A stretch of 64,000 nt of DNA from Trebouxia sp. TZW2008 (lineage: Eukaryota; Chlorophyta; Trebouxiophyceae; Trebouxiales; Trebouxiaceae): assembly GCA_002118135.1 (NCBI GenBank), contig BDIU01000207.1, forward strand, positions 1 to 64,000. Direction: 5' to 3'. The notes under the pieces are model-generated. The model searched no databases, had not been told where the DNA came from, and saw only the letters and a program-made list of their open reading frames with translations. The position numbers and the translations under genes were made by a program. Shown piece after piece: positions 1-11,631 of the stretch. The stretch's first letter is position 1. Each line of letters starts with the position of its first letter.

Positions 1-259
1 GTCCAGGTTATCCAGTGCCACTCCAGGCCTGAAGTGCCCAAGGAGTAGCTTGCAGCCTCCTGCGATACAACAAATGGCAATTGAAGTCGACTGCATCTGC
101 AAAGCCACAACAAAGGATTGGAGAACATGACCAAGTTCATGCTTGGAGGGCATGCACATTGCAGTCACAATGTAATTGAGTTAACACTATGCACACACAG
201 TCAGAAGACCGTGCAAACATGTTGGCCATGGTGTGCAAGAGTGTTACAACATGGCATGA

Positions 260-1196
260 TTACAATGTAAGAAGTTGTGGATATGACATGCATACCAAAG
301 CTAGTCTGCTTGATTTACCTGAGGCTGGCTGCTTGCCAGGGTGTGCAATCTTGAAAGCCTCTGCCTCAGCTTTACCCTCATCATACAAGGCGTCTGAGGC
401 ACCCTCTGTCTTGTACCGGGCTGGGCTGACACCAAGGTAGTCTAGCAGGGATTGCTGTCTGGCATTGGGCATCATGAAGGCACGGCCACAATGCTAGCAA
501 TGGCTTCTGCTGCAAGCACTGGGTAGGCATGTTGCACTGAGGGACGCTCTAGCATGGTCAGATGCTGTTGAATAACATGGTTGTGCTCAAGCAAGACCTG
601 TAAGATAGGTGCCACATTTGCAGCCACTAGACCACTGTTGTCAACAGTGTCAGTCACAGCATTCCAGCGTATCAATGGGTGTTCTAGTAAGGAATGTGAG
701 GTGTAGCTACCGGACGCATACCCTGCATAATGCTGCTGCACCTCCATGCGACAATCCAGACATCCGACATGAACTGCTGTTGCAATGGAGTACATCTGTG
801 CAATGCTGTCTGATATGAGGGTGACAAAAACACTGCATGCCTAGCCCTTGTGGGGTCTCTATGGCACTGCTGACACTGCCACCAGTTTCCATTGGGTGCA
901 ATGGTGTAAGTGTTCAAGAACATGTTGGCTAGGCCATAGGGGGAGGCAGCACCTGAGGCAGGTATAGTGAGAAACTTGCTGTGGTTCCCAACTTCTCCTA
1001 GCTTGCATGTGCCGCAGCAGCCACAGACCTTCATGCTCTGATAGTAGCCTCGGCATGTTGCCTCCCAGGCTTGGCGCCGGTCTGTCAAAGATGCGTTCCA
1101 AACGCAAGCCTGTGGTGCAAATTGTGGCGTTGAAGTTGAAGGTGTTGCAGTAGTAGTCGCTGCTGTCGCTGCTGCAGAAGGAGGGGCTGCTGACAA
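260..1196 (-). pseudogene. Degenerate coding remnant, possibly mobile-element derived
   Basis: Three minus-strand reading frames follow one another in the same direction but in different frames: about 684-1196 (Cys-rich, with CGCCGTC and WWQCQQC motifs that look like a zinc-binding region), then about 472-700, then about 260-475. The last ends at a plausible donor near 305. Moving from one to the next needs a frame change each time and no clean intron fits. The pattern resembles a decayed element-encoded protein such as the Cys-rich N-terminal part of a Helitron replicase, but I see no Rep or helicase motif, so that is only a guess. It could also be a real gene with introns I failed to place. 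Confidence 0.3.
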
Positions 1197-1249
1197 GTTG
1201 GTTGTCTGAAGCTGCTGCTAAAGCCTGCACACAAAAAAAACGACGAGTC

Positions 1250-2576
1250 ACATGGCAGCATTGGCTAAGGCTTGCTGGGCATCCGATGTTGTTGCAACGT
1301 TACAGTTGTTGTGCAGGTCACTTGCCTGTTTCCTGCCAAAGGGTTGTCGCTGAGTTGTCGCTGCTGTTGCCGTCGGTCCTGTGTGAACCTCGTAAAGACA
1401 GCCGCGGCTGTAGCTGCTAGAGAGCCGGGTTGCGGAGGTCTGCAACACAATACACGAGTAAATTGGATGTAGCAACAGTGACTCTACAGCGCATCAACTA
1501 GCCAACAAGAGTCACAATACTGGGCCGATCCAAACCTCAGATCGCGTTGCCTCGCATCGCCACGGCCTAGCCATATGTCTACCGCTGGCTCCATGACCGG
1601 TTGCTCGGTGTCCTGCGAACCACTGGCTTGTCAGGCGGTGCCAAAAGGGACAACGCCGCGGGCAGAGCAAGGCCCGATCTCACCTTGTGCCTGCTGCCGT
1701 CGAGCCAGCTGCCACCACTGCTGCCAACACTGCTGCCAACACCGCGTGGCTGCGCTCACACCAAATGAGTCTTCGAGCGCACCTCACGACTCGGGCCGGA
1801 AGATCTGCGCGGGAGTCGAGGCCAACTGTGCGACCTGATCTCGGCGGATCTCGGGCCACCGGACCAGGGTTTCCCGGGCTCCTAGGGCGCACGTGGGGCC
1901 CACGCGACCGGAGCTCCGTGTGTGGGGGCGACCAAAGACGAACAGGCAAGTATCCCTCACATTCATCGACTGTGTCACAAAGGGCACTCTGAAAGTCTCG
2001 ACAGGGCTCTGACGCAAAATGCTGAGTACCAAGATGACCGATCCTCGAGAAGCGTGTCGATGTATCTCAAGCTCTGTATGTACCATCTCAATGACGTTGT
2101 AACACCAACAGCAATCTTGTACGCCTGATACACAGGTGCATGCCTGCAGGCATTCACACTGCTATGATGCGATACAACCCAGGGAAGGCGGCACTGCACT
2201 TACGCACTATTCAAAGACAAGAGGCATGCAAGACCAAATGACGCTTGAATTCAACAATTTGGAATGCAATGCAACCTTCAGAGAGCTCGCAAGGTTTGCC
2301 GCCAAGCCGCATGAAACATCTGCAAAGGCTGCACACATCAACCTGACACGATGTTTGCTTTCACTGTGATGTATGGCATGTTGATGTTAAGCACCTCTGA
2401 GACGCTTCTTGTGAGGCACAACACCTGAAAGGGCACCCTTCAACAAAGCAATGCATGCACTGTAATAGGCAGGCAAGCAGTCCTTGTCCACTAACACCAT
2501 TGGTGTGGGAACACAAAACGTAGCAGAAGCTTTATGGCAAATTGGCCGGTGCCATCAGATTGTTGACACCTGGAAT
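1250..2576. other. Intergenic stretch with a GC-rich block
   Basis: No convincing exon on either strand. About 1,560-1,950 is clearly richer in G+C and CpG than its surroundings and could be a promoter or transcription start region. The rest is ordinary, with short TGCA-rich sequence. The terminal exon of the next minus-strand gene stops at 2,577. Confidence 0.35.
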
Positions 2577-5500
2577 CTACAACATCTTGCCAGCCTCCTC
2601 CTCAAGCTTTGAAGACTGCATGCCTGATGCTGCCTGGCGCTTTTTTGACTGTACCCAAATAGCAACAACTAGGTGCGATTCAGATCCCGTGTCATCACAG
2701 CGCCGTAAAAGCAGCCAGCTGTCAGGACCAAAATTGCCTGGTCCTCGAAAAGCCCATTGTGCATCCATGTTGTTGACCAAGGACTGGAGGGACCCTGATT
2801 CTTTAAGCTGACTGCTGACATCATATACAGCAAAATCGCCTTCTGGGACACAAAATGACATGTCATAGTCTCCAACATCGATGCCTCCCAGCAACTCCCT
2901 CAGTGAAACTACGGGCTGGAACAGGACATCGTGCCAAAACAAAAGCTTGGCAACTAAAATGCTGACATCATCAAGCTCCCGGTTTCGCCCACCATCAGTC
3001 AGCTGGTTGAGCAACGGCACCCACACCAGTCTGTTGATGGGAACTCTCGTGAACCGGTATGCAGCGACCAACAAAACTGGTGGCGTGGAGACTAGATGAG
3101 TCTCGTTGTCAGGGCTCAGCACGCCATCTGAACCAGGTTCAGATGCAGCTGCAAGTGCAGCCTGAGAAGCTCCACTGCTTGAGCTGTCCCCGCTACCACC
3201 AAATAACAAGCCTTGACCTAGCAAAGCAACAATCTACAATCAGACTCAAGCCTGACGTCATAAATGCGCAGTGTTGTCCCTGTTCTCCATTCTCCAGCTT
3301 GCAGCTTGGCAATCAATTTGCAGGAGCTCCACGCGAGTAGGAAATTAATGTAGATGAGCAGCACACCTGACAACAATGGCTTCATGGCAAAATCTAGCGG
3401 ACCTGGTCACATACCTGGCTCGAAAATGTATGCAATGCCATCGTTCTCCGAGTCCTGCCAGGTGACTGTTGCCCCAGCTGCGTCGCTGCCTGGCACTGAC
3501 TGCTGCCGAGTTAATGGGATGCGACACACACAGTGAGCAACCAGCTGGTTCATGAGATTGACTTTTAGGTCATTGCTCGCCAGCCAGCCTTGCCACTTAT
3601 CTTTGCTCATGGCTTTGCAGAGCCCATCCGCAATTTGGGTGAGGTGGAAGTCATCCTGCAGCCACCTCCAACAATCTGGACGACCTGCAGCATAGGTTGA
3701 ATTGATGAAGATGAAACAACAACCAATATTGACCAACCATGAGTCCAAGCATATTTTACAATAATTTACGCACTAGCAATCCAGTATGCAACAACAAACA
3801 CATTGCACTCCATCGATTATGGCATGGCGGTGCACTGATTGACCAGCTGCAACAGCTGCATTCCTGCAGAAACTCTCATGGACATACAGGTTCCACAGGT
3901 TGTTCATTGATCACATCTGGACCAACCTGCTGGAAACTCTTCATTATGCAGCACTGAACTCCCTACCAACAAGCATAAGGTTTGGGACAACATTCTAGGA
4001 TTGCCACCAATCAGTTGCAGTAGGAGCAGCAGCTGCGGTGGCAGTGAGCTGGGTATCACTGGGACGTCTTTGATGCGCTTGGCCAGATCAAAGATGACTG
4101 CCCGCATCTGCATCTCAGACAATGGGCACACATGCACGTCCTTTACCAGGCTGTGCCCACTGGCTGTGCCTTGCAAGCTGCTGGCTGTGGAGCGGGTGCC
4201 TGCAGTGATGACTACAGGCATGCACAACAACTCGCCATTTCCTTCAAGCTCAGCTGCTTTGTCGCGCAACATCACAAAATGCGACAGAGCAGCTTGAAGC
4301 CAAGAAGGCTTCTGCAAGGTTGGAGCTGGAGCTGCTGCACCCGCCTGCAATAAATCGCACTCAGCCAATAACTACCCCTGAAGTGCTTGTAATGAAAGCA
4401 GATCATGCAGAATGGCTCAACATGGTCTTTCAGCTACTTGCAACACAACTTTTGCTTGCAATCTTGCTGTTTGATAACAGCACCAGCACCTCAAGCTGGG
4501 AAAATAACAAACGACAGGGAGGCCTGTTGCATGTGAAACTGGAGGAAATGCACAACTTAGCAAGCATCTGAGACCCCTCTGATAAATGCATACATACCTT
4601 GTCTACAGCAAAGACTGCCATCAATGGCATTCCTGCACCAATTGCTCCAGCCTGCTCCCAGAAGTACAAAACATCCAGTGGCTCCAAGGAGTGTCGCAAG
4701 CAACGGTCCATGCCAGTCAGAAAGCTACGGTAACTTGGTTGGCTGTTTGAAACACTGGAGTACAACATGCGTAGAGCAAGCACGCCACTAACATGTGCCC
4801 CCAGGGTTTCCTCCAGAGGATGCAGCTGCTGTAGGTCTGCAACAGTGCATCGCAACTTGTTGGACAAAAGGCGGACTATTTGTTACCTGTTGCAAAGGCA
4901 TTGCCAGGCAACTGACTGCCTTCCAAGTATCAGATGTGGACTGGAAAATAAAAACAATGCTTTGCTAACTGCTCAGCACCATTCAAAGCATGTTGCTGCG
5001 CTCTTCGGGCCCCTTGGCTGAGGGAAGGTGCGCACAGAGCAGATGAAGTGCCCTCCTTCGAGTCGAGAACATGCTGGTTTTTGGACACCAGTAAACATAG
5101 GCATAGCAAGATCCTTGAAATGCACATGCAAAAGAAGCGCAAAAGCAGCTAAAAGGCGTACTGTACACCTGCAACATGACTGCCTCTATGTGAAGGGACA
5201 ACATGCTGTGTGGGAGACCTACCAGACTTCAGCAGATCCAAGACAAAAACCATAATTTTGTCGGGCTGCAATGATGACAGGATGCGCTTGTTGAGACAGA
5301 CAACCGCAGGGTCACTGTCTTCGTCATTGCTAGCTTCATGCGCCAGTTGATACAACCTTGTCCATACTTCCGTCAGCACAGTCTTCTGCAGAGAACAACA
5401 TCGTAGGCAGTGCATCAGCAGCCCCATTTTCACAGGAATTTTGTCATGCACCACACAGCAGCTGACAGTTGCAAAGCATCATGACGAGGCTGTGCATCCC

Positions 5501-8500
5501 ACCTTGCCCAACCCTGGTGCAGCTACAACCCGAAGCAGCTGCAAGCTTCTGGTGAAAGCAGGCGAGTAGGAAAATCCAGTGTTTAAGCGAAGAAGGCGGC
5601 CATAAATCTGCTGGGCTACAGAGTCATAGCCTTGAAGACCAAGGAAGCTGCCAATGCCTGGTATGTTCCCATAAGCATTTGGTGACGGCAAGCTCTCCTG
5701 TCGTTTCTTGGGCGACCCAGGGCCACACAGCTGAATCATTGAGGTGTATTGCTCCACCAGCAGGTGGCGCACAGCTTCTTGGCCTAGATACTGATTAGAG
5801 AAGTCCGCACCTGAGCAAACAATCAGATCCCTGTGATTAGCAAGTTCACAAACGCTCCAGCTTTTGAAAGGCGTGTTGCAATGTTTGCATCCTCATTGTG
5901 TTCTTTGGCAAAGCATGAACAAGTGTGCAACAGCATGATCCAGGATTGGGCGTTCAAAAGCAATGAATCAATGCAAACATGAAATGGAATGCCATGCAAT
6001 GCATATGTTTTGCCCTCTTGTTGATTATCAAAGTGTTTGCACACCCATATACATTGATTGTACACACGTGATGCAACATGCCCAATCAGCATTGTCTACT
6101 CAGATATCGTACTGAGCACTAACCTATAGACTCTGCAACTCCTTAAGACCACGCATTCCACGTTCTAGACGCTTGAGAAGGCCTTCATTGGCATCCTCTT
6201 TCACAACCTCAACAGCGTACTGCTGCTCAAGATTAAGCGCAATGGTTCACACCCTGGTTGGTTAACATGCCGGCAAGCTAGGCATCCTCGACTGCCCCAA
6301 GTGGGGACCCTTGCTGTGGTGCAGAACCTAGTACAACGCTCAAGTGGCTGCACAAACTGTAGCTTGTTCAAAGAGCGAGCCGAAAGTCATTAGCTGCTGG
6401 ACAAAACATTGTCGGAAATCTTCAATGGGATGCTGAAGGGACAAGGCGGCACAGGTCAAACAAAACGTTGCTCACATCATTTGGGGGGAAGCCTGTAGGC
6501 GATAATTGTGCACTAGCCAAAACAATCGGCCAAAAGATTCTGAACATAATTTGAGGCTAGATCCTTGCCCAAGCAGCTTAGCAGGCGAGTTCACTTTGAA
6601 CTGCAGCAGTTTTGCAAATCGGCTAGTTCCAGTACGGTGCACTCGGGTCCAAAACGGGTTGATTGGATGGTATCAACAGACAAGACATCAACGGCCATAA
6701 AAATCTTGAACACAGTCCAACATGGGGGGCTCACTACCCATTGCCATCTCAAAGGCTGTCTGGATCAGATGCTCTACTGAAGGGCTGTGTGCAATAATGG
6801 ATTGAACCTGGTCAAGCAAAGCACAGTCTTGCACTAATCCTTTCAGCTTTTTGAAAGGCCTTGCAAGCACCTCATTTAGCTGTTCTGGTGGCTCACTCAA
6901 GCAAGCTGTGCTAGCAGCCATGTCTCCTTGCTTGATCAGGGTTTGGGCCATGGCACCATATGCCTGCCACACCAAAGTCAATGATTACAATCGACACGAA
7001 GTGGCTTGACACTCACAGGTATGCAAGACAAAAGGCGTCTGCTGTGCAGCTGGGCTGCACGCGACAGGGCTGATTTGCAACAATGTGAAGGCAAAGGTTG
7101 TGCCAGATTTGCTTGAAATTACTAATTGCCTCTAGGAACAAGCTCAAAATACAGATCATACCTGTTTTGGGGTACATTTTAAATATTCCAAGAGCTGGTC
7201 TCCCCTGAGCCACAGCAAGTGATGCCGCTAGCCATCTGACAGATCTAAGTCCAATGGGAACTGATACATGGCATATGCAGCTATCAGACAGCAGACCACT
7301 TGGGCCCGGCCCTCACTAAAGGGGTACTCTTTTGCGGGGATTGGCCTAGCGTGCAACACCATTGAGAAGAGGTACGCATACATGCAAACGCCTTCAGACC
7401 ATGTTTACGCCTTCAGACCTTGCTCAAGCATACAGCTTGCGCTGGTGGCGCACCTGTAGTATATTGTTTTGCAATCGATACTGATCTTTGTCCATAGTGG
7501 ATTGCTTGTGCTCAAAACCAATGCGCAACATTGATCCTGCAGACGAAGGCATTATGCCATGAGGTATAAGACCAGCATCCACCCCACCACTGTAACGCTT
7601 CCCATCTACTTCAATATGGTACAGAGTCTGTTTGTGCAGGTCATGCATCCTGAAGCCACCGGGCCCAAGGTGTACACCGCACTGCCGCAACTGCTGTGCA
7701 TGATATGCCACAAAGTCTGGTGTTCCTGTGTCCTCATCTGGGAAGTGAGAGTAGTCAAATGGCTCCAAATCCTGTAGGCCTGTAGACAAACCTTGTGAAA
7801 ACATGCTGATGCTGTAGCAGAACTTGCATTGACTTGTAGCAAACAAATAGCAATAGCAGGAGCAAGTCAGGAGGAGTGCACCATCATCGAGCTCCAGTGG
7901 TTCAAGGTCAAATCCATCAACCTCATTGATGCCCATGCCCTTCAACAGCTTGTTTGTGGCAGTTCCACTCATTTTTGACAAAACAATGCTTGCAGGCTTA
8001 GCAGCCACACCTGCAGATTGTTGTTTGCTAGGGGGAGCTCTAAGCACAGAGCAACATACGGAGAAAAAAGTGCTTACTGGCTTCGAGGCTTGCAAGTTTG
8101 TCATAAATTGACTGCAGAAGATCTTGCTCGCCTACATTTTGTGGTTTCCCTGAAAAGCAAGCACGCATTTGACAATGTAGAACACGCAGATGGAGCTGCT
8201 GACTACACGGCCCCATGGGTCATGCTGGGAGCCCACAGTGACTCTATAGCACTAGGTCTTTATACCACAATGCATTGATAATAGGCAGCTGGCACACTTG
8301 GCCTCATGCACAGCAGTGCAAACGGGTGCACTTCAACCTCTGACAGCTGAGTGCAAGGCACTTGAGGGTTTAGGGTTTAAACCCGTAAACCCTAAAACCT
8401 AGTACAGCGCTCAAGTGGCTGCACAAACTGTAGCTTGTTCAAAAAGCGAGCCAAAAGTCATTCGCTGCTGGACAAAACATTGTTGGAAATCTTCTACAGG

Positions 8501-8829
8501 GACAACTCTGCAAGGCCAGTCACTGTGGCACCAGCAACGTTGCTCATGCAGTATGGTAACCCCTAAAGATAGTCAAGTTGGTTTTGATGGCGCAGCAGCA
8601 TTGCTGTCTATGGACAATGAGCCCTGTTGATGAGACTGGCCATGGGACCTGCTGCCTTAAACTTGCACGTGGATTCTCATGATTAAGCAAAAGTTGACAC
8701 TGACCTGATGGTATGTCAGGTAGGAGTGTGCGCAACGTTTTCAAAACGTCCAAAGGAGGACCATCAAAGAACAGTGGCCTGTCTGCTGCTGGTAGCTGCA
8801 GCAGTTTGCCCTTCAGGACTGGCTTATCT
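2577..8829 (-). CDS. Crinkler/RHS-like P-loop NTPase with nuclease-like domains (5' end unresolved)
   Basis: Six C-terminal exons join with matching phases: 5,503-5,810, 5,223-5,382, 4,598-4,836, 3,927-4,344, 3,415-3,684 and 2,577-3,217 (stop TAG). In order they show a Walker A of form AAPGLGKT split by an intron; a Walker B-like run ending AVFAVDK (end of 4,598-4,836); a VVITAGT strand and GGNPR motif typical of RHS/Crinkler NTPases (3,927-4,344); and a C-terminal region with DSWLLLR and an AIWVQSKKR strand, like the Q/ExK signature of restriction-endonuclease-fold domains. Upstream exon-like pieces lie at 6,127-6,240, 6,360-6,430, 6,490-6,660, 6,700-6,980, 7,454-7,779 and 8,705-8,829. The 7,454-7,779 exon has GGVD, then FEHKQS, a possible second PD-(D/E)XK site. 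The exon at 6,127-6,240 runs into TAG just before its best donor, so the 5' half may be mis-modelled or damaged. Family assignment is from motif memory; function (DNA-targeting effector or self-element control) is inference. Confidence 0.6.
6326..6424 (-). repeat. Direct-repeat copy 1 of a ~98 bp exon segment
   Basis: Nearly the same sequence recurs at 8,398-8,495 in the same orientation. In the minus-strand sense both copies encode a peptide with QQLMTFGSLFEQATVCA or a close variant. The 6.3 kb copy lies among other exon-like pieces of the NTPase gene and is probably the working exon. The 8.4 kb copy abuts a telomere-like palindrome. Confidence 0.7.
7454..7779 (-). CDS. Exon with PD-(D/E)XK-like motif (upstream part of the NTPase gene)
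   Basis: Single open exon bounded by a CTACAG acceptor and a CTACAG/GTGCGC donor. The translation contains HIEVDGKRYSGGVD, a spacer of about 20 residues, then IGFEHKQS. An Asp in a turn followed by E-x-K on a strand is the core of PD-(D/E)XK nucleases. It lies in the same orientation as the P-loop exons below it. I cannot prove that it belongs to the same transcript, because the exons between 5.8 and 7.4 kb do not all join in phase. Confidence 0.4.
8366..8400. repeat. Head-to-head telomere-like motif (TTTAGGG/CCCTAAA)
   Basis: The sequence reads GGGTTTAGGGTTTAAACCC, then a short gap, then AAACCCTAAAACC. This is plant-type TTTAGGG heptamer sequence meeting its own reverse complement, forming an imperfect palindrome. 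It is too short to be a telomere and sits inside the window next to a duplicated exon segment. Confidence 0.7.
8398..8495 (-). repeat. Direct-repeat copy 2 of a ~98 bp exon segment
   Basis: Second copy of the segment at 6,326-6,424, with scattered substitutions but still open in the same frame (FGSLFEQATVCA). It starts directly beside the TTTAGGG-like palindrome. Confidence 0.7.
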
Positions 8830-8959
8830 TAAGCACTGAGCCCTGGCACAGCTCCATCTGGGATCTCAAGGTGGTTCAGCAGTGTCAGCCAATCAGCCAT
8901 ATTGCATTCAGCCATGTTGCGTTCAACTCCTGCGTAGGGAAGGAACAAGTTGCAACAAT

Positions 8960-10012
8960 GGCCGTCTGCACACGTTTACAAATTGGGTCATGAACTATAG
9001 CAGGTGACGACTCTAGGCAATTTGCAATGACTTTGAGGAGTGTGCTGCAAAGAAGTGACCACAGGCAATCTCATTTGAGAATACAACAGCAGAGCACCGA
9101 CAGGGCAGATTGTGCTGCAGGCTGTCCTCACTTACGACCAGACTATTCCACAGAAACAGGCATGTGCCAGGACCTTCAGACGCGTAGTCGGAGTTTCAGT
9201 GCCACCCAAGAGAACTGACAAAAGTTCCTGGATAGAGCTTTGCACACTCATAACACACGGGCAAGGCCTCTGGCAGCATGAAACGCTGACTGCAGCGCTG
9301 ACTGCTTCAACTTTTCTGACGAGGATCCAAAGTTGGCAGGACAAACTGCTCGATCCGGAGTAGCAAGGAATGTAGCGGAGCACTACTCGAAGCGTGTTTG
9401 AGCGCCAACACAAGTAGAGTTGAGGGAGGGAAAGAGAACGCCCTTGCTGAGCAAGACCCGGTTGCTGGAGCCCGTTCTCGTCGTACGACGGAAGCATGTA
9501 ATCTTTCTTCTCTCTCTCAGCACTCGAGGTGCCCCGGCGATCACTCAGCCGAGCACTAGTCGAGCCCAATCCAGTTTGAATTCCCTGATTGGATTGGGAT
9601 GCATTCTGCTGCAGTGATGGCCTGCAGCCGGGCTGACACCTGACTGATCACTGTCGTGGACCTGCGTGCATGTTGAGGCGCGGGCATGACATTACTGTCT
9701 GAAACACCTGTGCACATGTTTGGCCTGCAGCTGAGAGGCACAGTCAGTGTACTCGGTCAGCAGCCCTGCTAGCCTGGTAGCAAGCTATGCGTCCACATAA
9801 GCAGGTGAGCAGGCAGTACAGCCTGATGCAAAAGGCTTGCTTATCACTGGTCTCAACTGGTCAATCTGAGAGGAAAAACAGTGATTGTGAACAAGCACAA
9901 AGCAGCAGTTGCAGATCAGATTGTCTCAATTGACAACAGTGTTGCAACAGCGTCACACATACCTCACTGCACAAATACTCAGTTCGTTGGCCATCATTCA
10001 TGTATGCAGTGT
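8960..10012. other. Intergenic region with a dispersed repeat
   Basis: No supported exon. The open frame on the minus strand at 9,132-9,569 has no recognisable domain and overlaps a dispersed repeat (9,518-9,590), so I do not call it a gene. Confidence 0.4.
9518..9590 (-). repeat. Dispersed repeat, copy 1 (inverted relative to 48.8 kb)
   Basis: About 73 bp from CAGCACTCGAGG to TTCCCTGATT matches the reverse complement of 48,811-48,884 with modest divergence; both contain GATCACTCAGCCGAG or GATCGCCC-like cores and an ACTAGT site. It includes CCCAATCC, facing GGATTGGG just downstream. No coding frame is shared, so it is probably a mobile or promoter-associated repeat. Confidence 0.6.
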
Positions 10013-10872
10013 CTATGGGCTATGCGGGGGGCCAAGCTGCAAGAATGCATCACCGCGCACTGCATCAAAGCAGGCATGCCCTTTGTGCCGCAGCCTTTTC
10101 ACCGCACACACAAATTCAGCAAATAGCAGGCTGTTCATGTCGCTCTTTTCAGCTTTGTTTTTCTGAGCAAGGATTGCCTTCTTTTGGCGGTATCTGGGGG
10201 CTTTCAGGGCGTTGGGCTCAATGCTGTGGGGGCTCCAAAAGGCCACTTGCTTGGTGTAAAATGCCTGAAGCCATTCTGCCTCATGGTCTGTGACAACCTT
10301 GTAATGCTTAGGGATGTCAGCATCTGGCACGCTTGATTGCTCAATTGCGGTCTCAGCAGCATCTATGTTGCTGCTGGCGGTGATGTCGACGTGCGAAGTG
10401 CACTTTCGACCCTTGGCTACCTGCAGAGGCAGCATTGCACATCACGATCACTGGAAAAGTTGACCGTCGCATCCAGTGCGACGACGCAAAATTAGCACGG
10501 GAGGAGCACTCCTGCAATCACTAAAATGAATAGCAGCATGCTGCCGGGCTGGCTTACCTGCTTGACAGGTCTCAAAGCACAGCAGCCTTTGTTGATCATT
10601 TCAGAGCCCAAGCTGGCTGACGCCGTCATGAGAGATCCAAACTTGAAGGCAATTGCTGATCGTGTACTTCTATTTTGTGCAAGCGGATCGGCTGCTCCTC
10701 TAGTGCCGTACAACAGCAGTTCATAGGACTTCCCAGCCACGATGATACCACAACAGGCTGCTACAGCGCCTCCAGCCAGACCATATACCAGCCCATTCCA
10801 TAAAAGACTGGACATGACGTGCACTACTTTGTGACTAGTGCTTGCTGTTGAGTCTGTCACAGGCCCGGGCAT
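10013..10872 (-). CDS. Two-exon protein with N-terminal membrane segment, unknown family
   Basis: Exon 1 is 10,558-10,872, starting at ATG (MPGPVTDS). A start further upstream at 10,995 in the same frame is possible. It ends in VKQ at a GTAAGC donor. Exon 2 is 10,013-10,420, entering through CTGCAG with no phase change (VAKGRKC) and ending at a stop. The protein is about 240 aa. Near residues 25-45 there is a Gly/Ala-rich hydrophobic stretch (GLVYGLAGGAVAACCGIIVAG) likely to cross a membrane. Exon 2 is soluble, with a Lys/Arg/Gln-rich run (RYRQKKAILAQKNKAEK) that may form a helix. The intron (137 bp) holds no exon copies. I do not recognise the family and assign no function. Confidence 0.55.
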
Positions 10873-10995
10873 GCTTGCTACACAACAAGCAGCCAAAGAA
10901 GTCAAACAGTAGAGATCAGCTGTGTAAGATTGCGAGATGTCAAAACACGGCGCTAGATTTCTGCTCAGCTGCTTCAGGTCTGTCAGCAGGAGCAA

Positions 10996-11631
10996 GACTG
11001 CGCAAATGAAGGCAGCGCGAGCAAATTCCGATTGGCCGATGCTTTGCTTGATGTGCTGAAAGCCTTCTGGGATACTGGCAAAGCTCAGCTTTCAAATGTA
11101 CTAGCTATTACTAATGCCAATGTTGCAGCATGGCCCCACCTATCCGCGCAAGCTAAGCATCACACGCTATCAGTACTGCCACGATAAGCCATTCTGGGGG
11201 GGCATGAGCTAGAGCACGTATACGTACATAGCACTCCAGCAGTGAAAGCGCGTCTGTCTGCACAGTTGTATCCAGCAACAGAGCACTATGCAGTCGCAAG
11301 TTAAAATGAAGCTGAAGGTGCACGTTCAACTAGCGCCCGGAGTTCGAAAGTGCCATTCAAATGACCTTCGAGCAAGTCAAACAACAAGTCAACACAGAAT
11401 TTCATATTTACCGAGGATGGGACAGTAGCAATAATTGAAAAGACACAAGCACAGGCACAATTGGGCACAAAGCAGCTGAGCTCCAATTGTCTCAACTGTG
11501 CAGCGCTGCAACTGTGCAAGTGCTTTACTGCAGGTGCATGCGCAGAGAGGTATAAGACAAGCTTTGAAACCATGGTGGGCGCAGTTTCACAAAGCATAAT
11601 CTGCACAAATGTAAACGTATTTTCCAGCAAA
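10996..11631. other. Intergenic / 3' flank of the U-box gene
   Basis: No supported exon. This is the 3' flank of the minus-strand gene whose stop is at 11,632-11,634 and the 5' flank of the 10.0-10.9 kb gene. Confidence 0.4.

Noticed and set aside
9132..9569. Minus-strand open frame of 145 codons
   Set aside because: No domain, no splice partners, and it overlaps a dispersed repeat.
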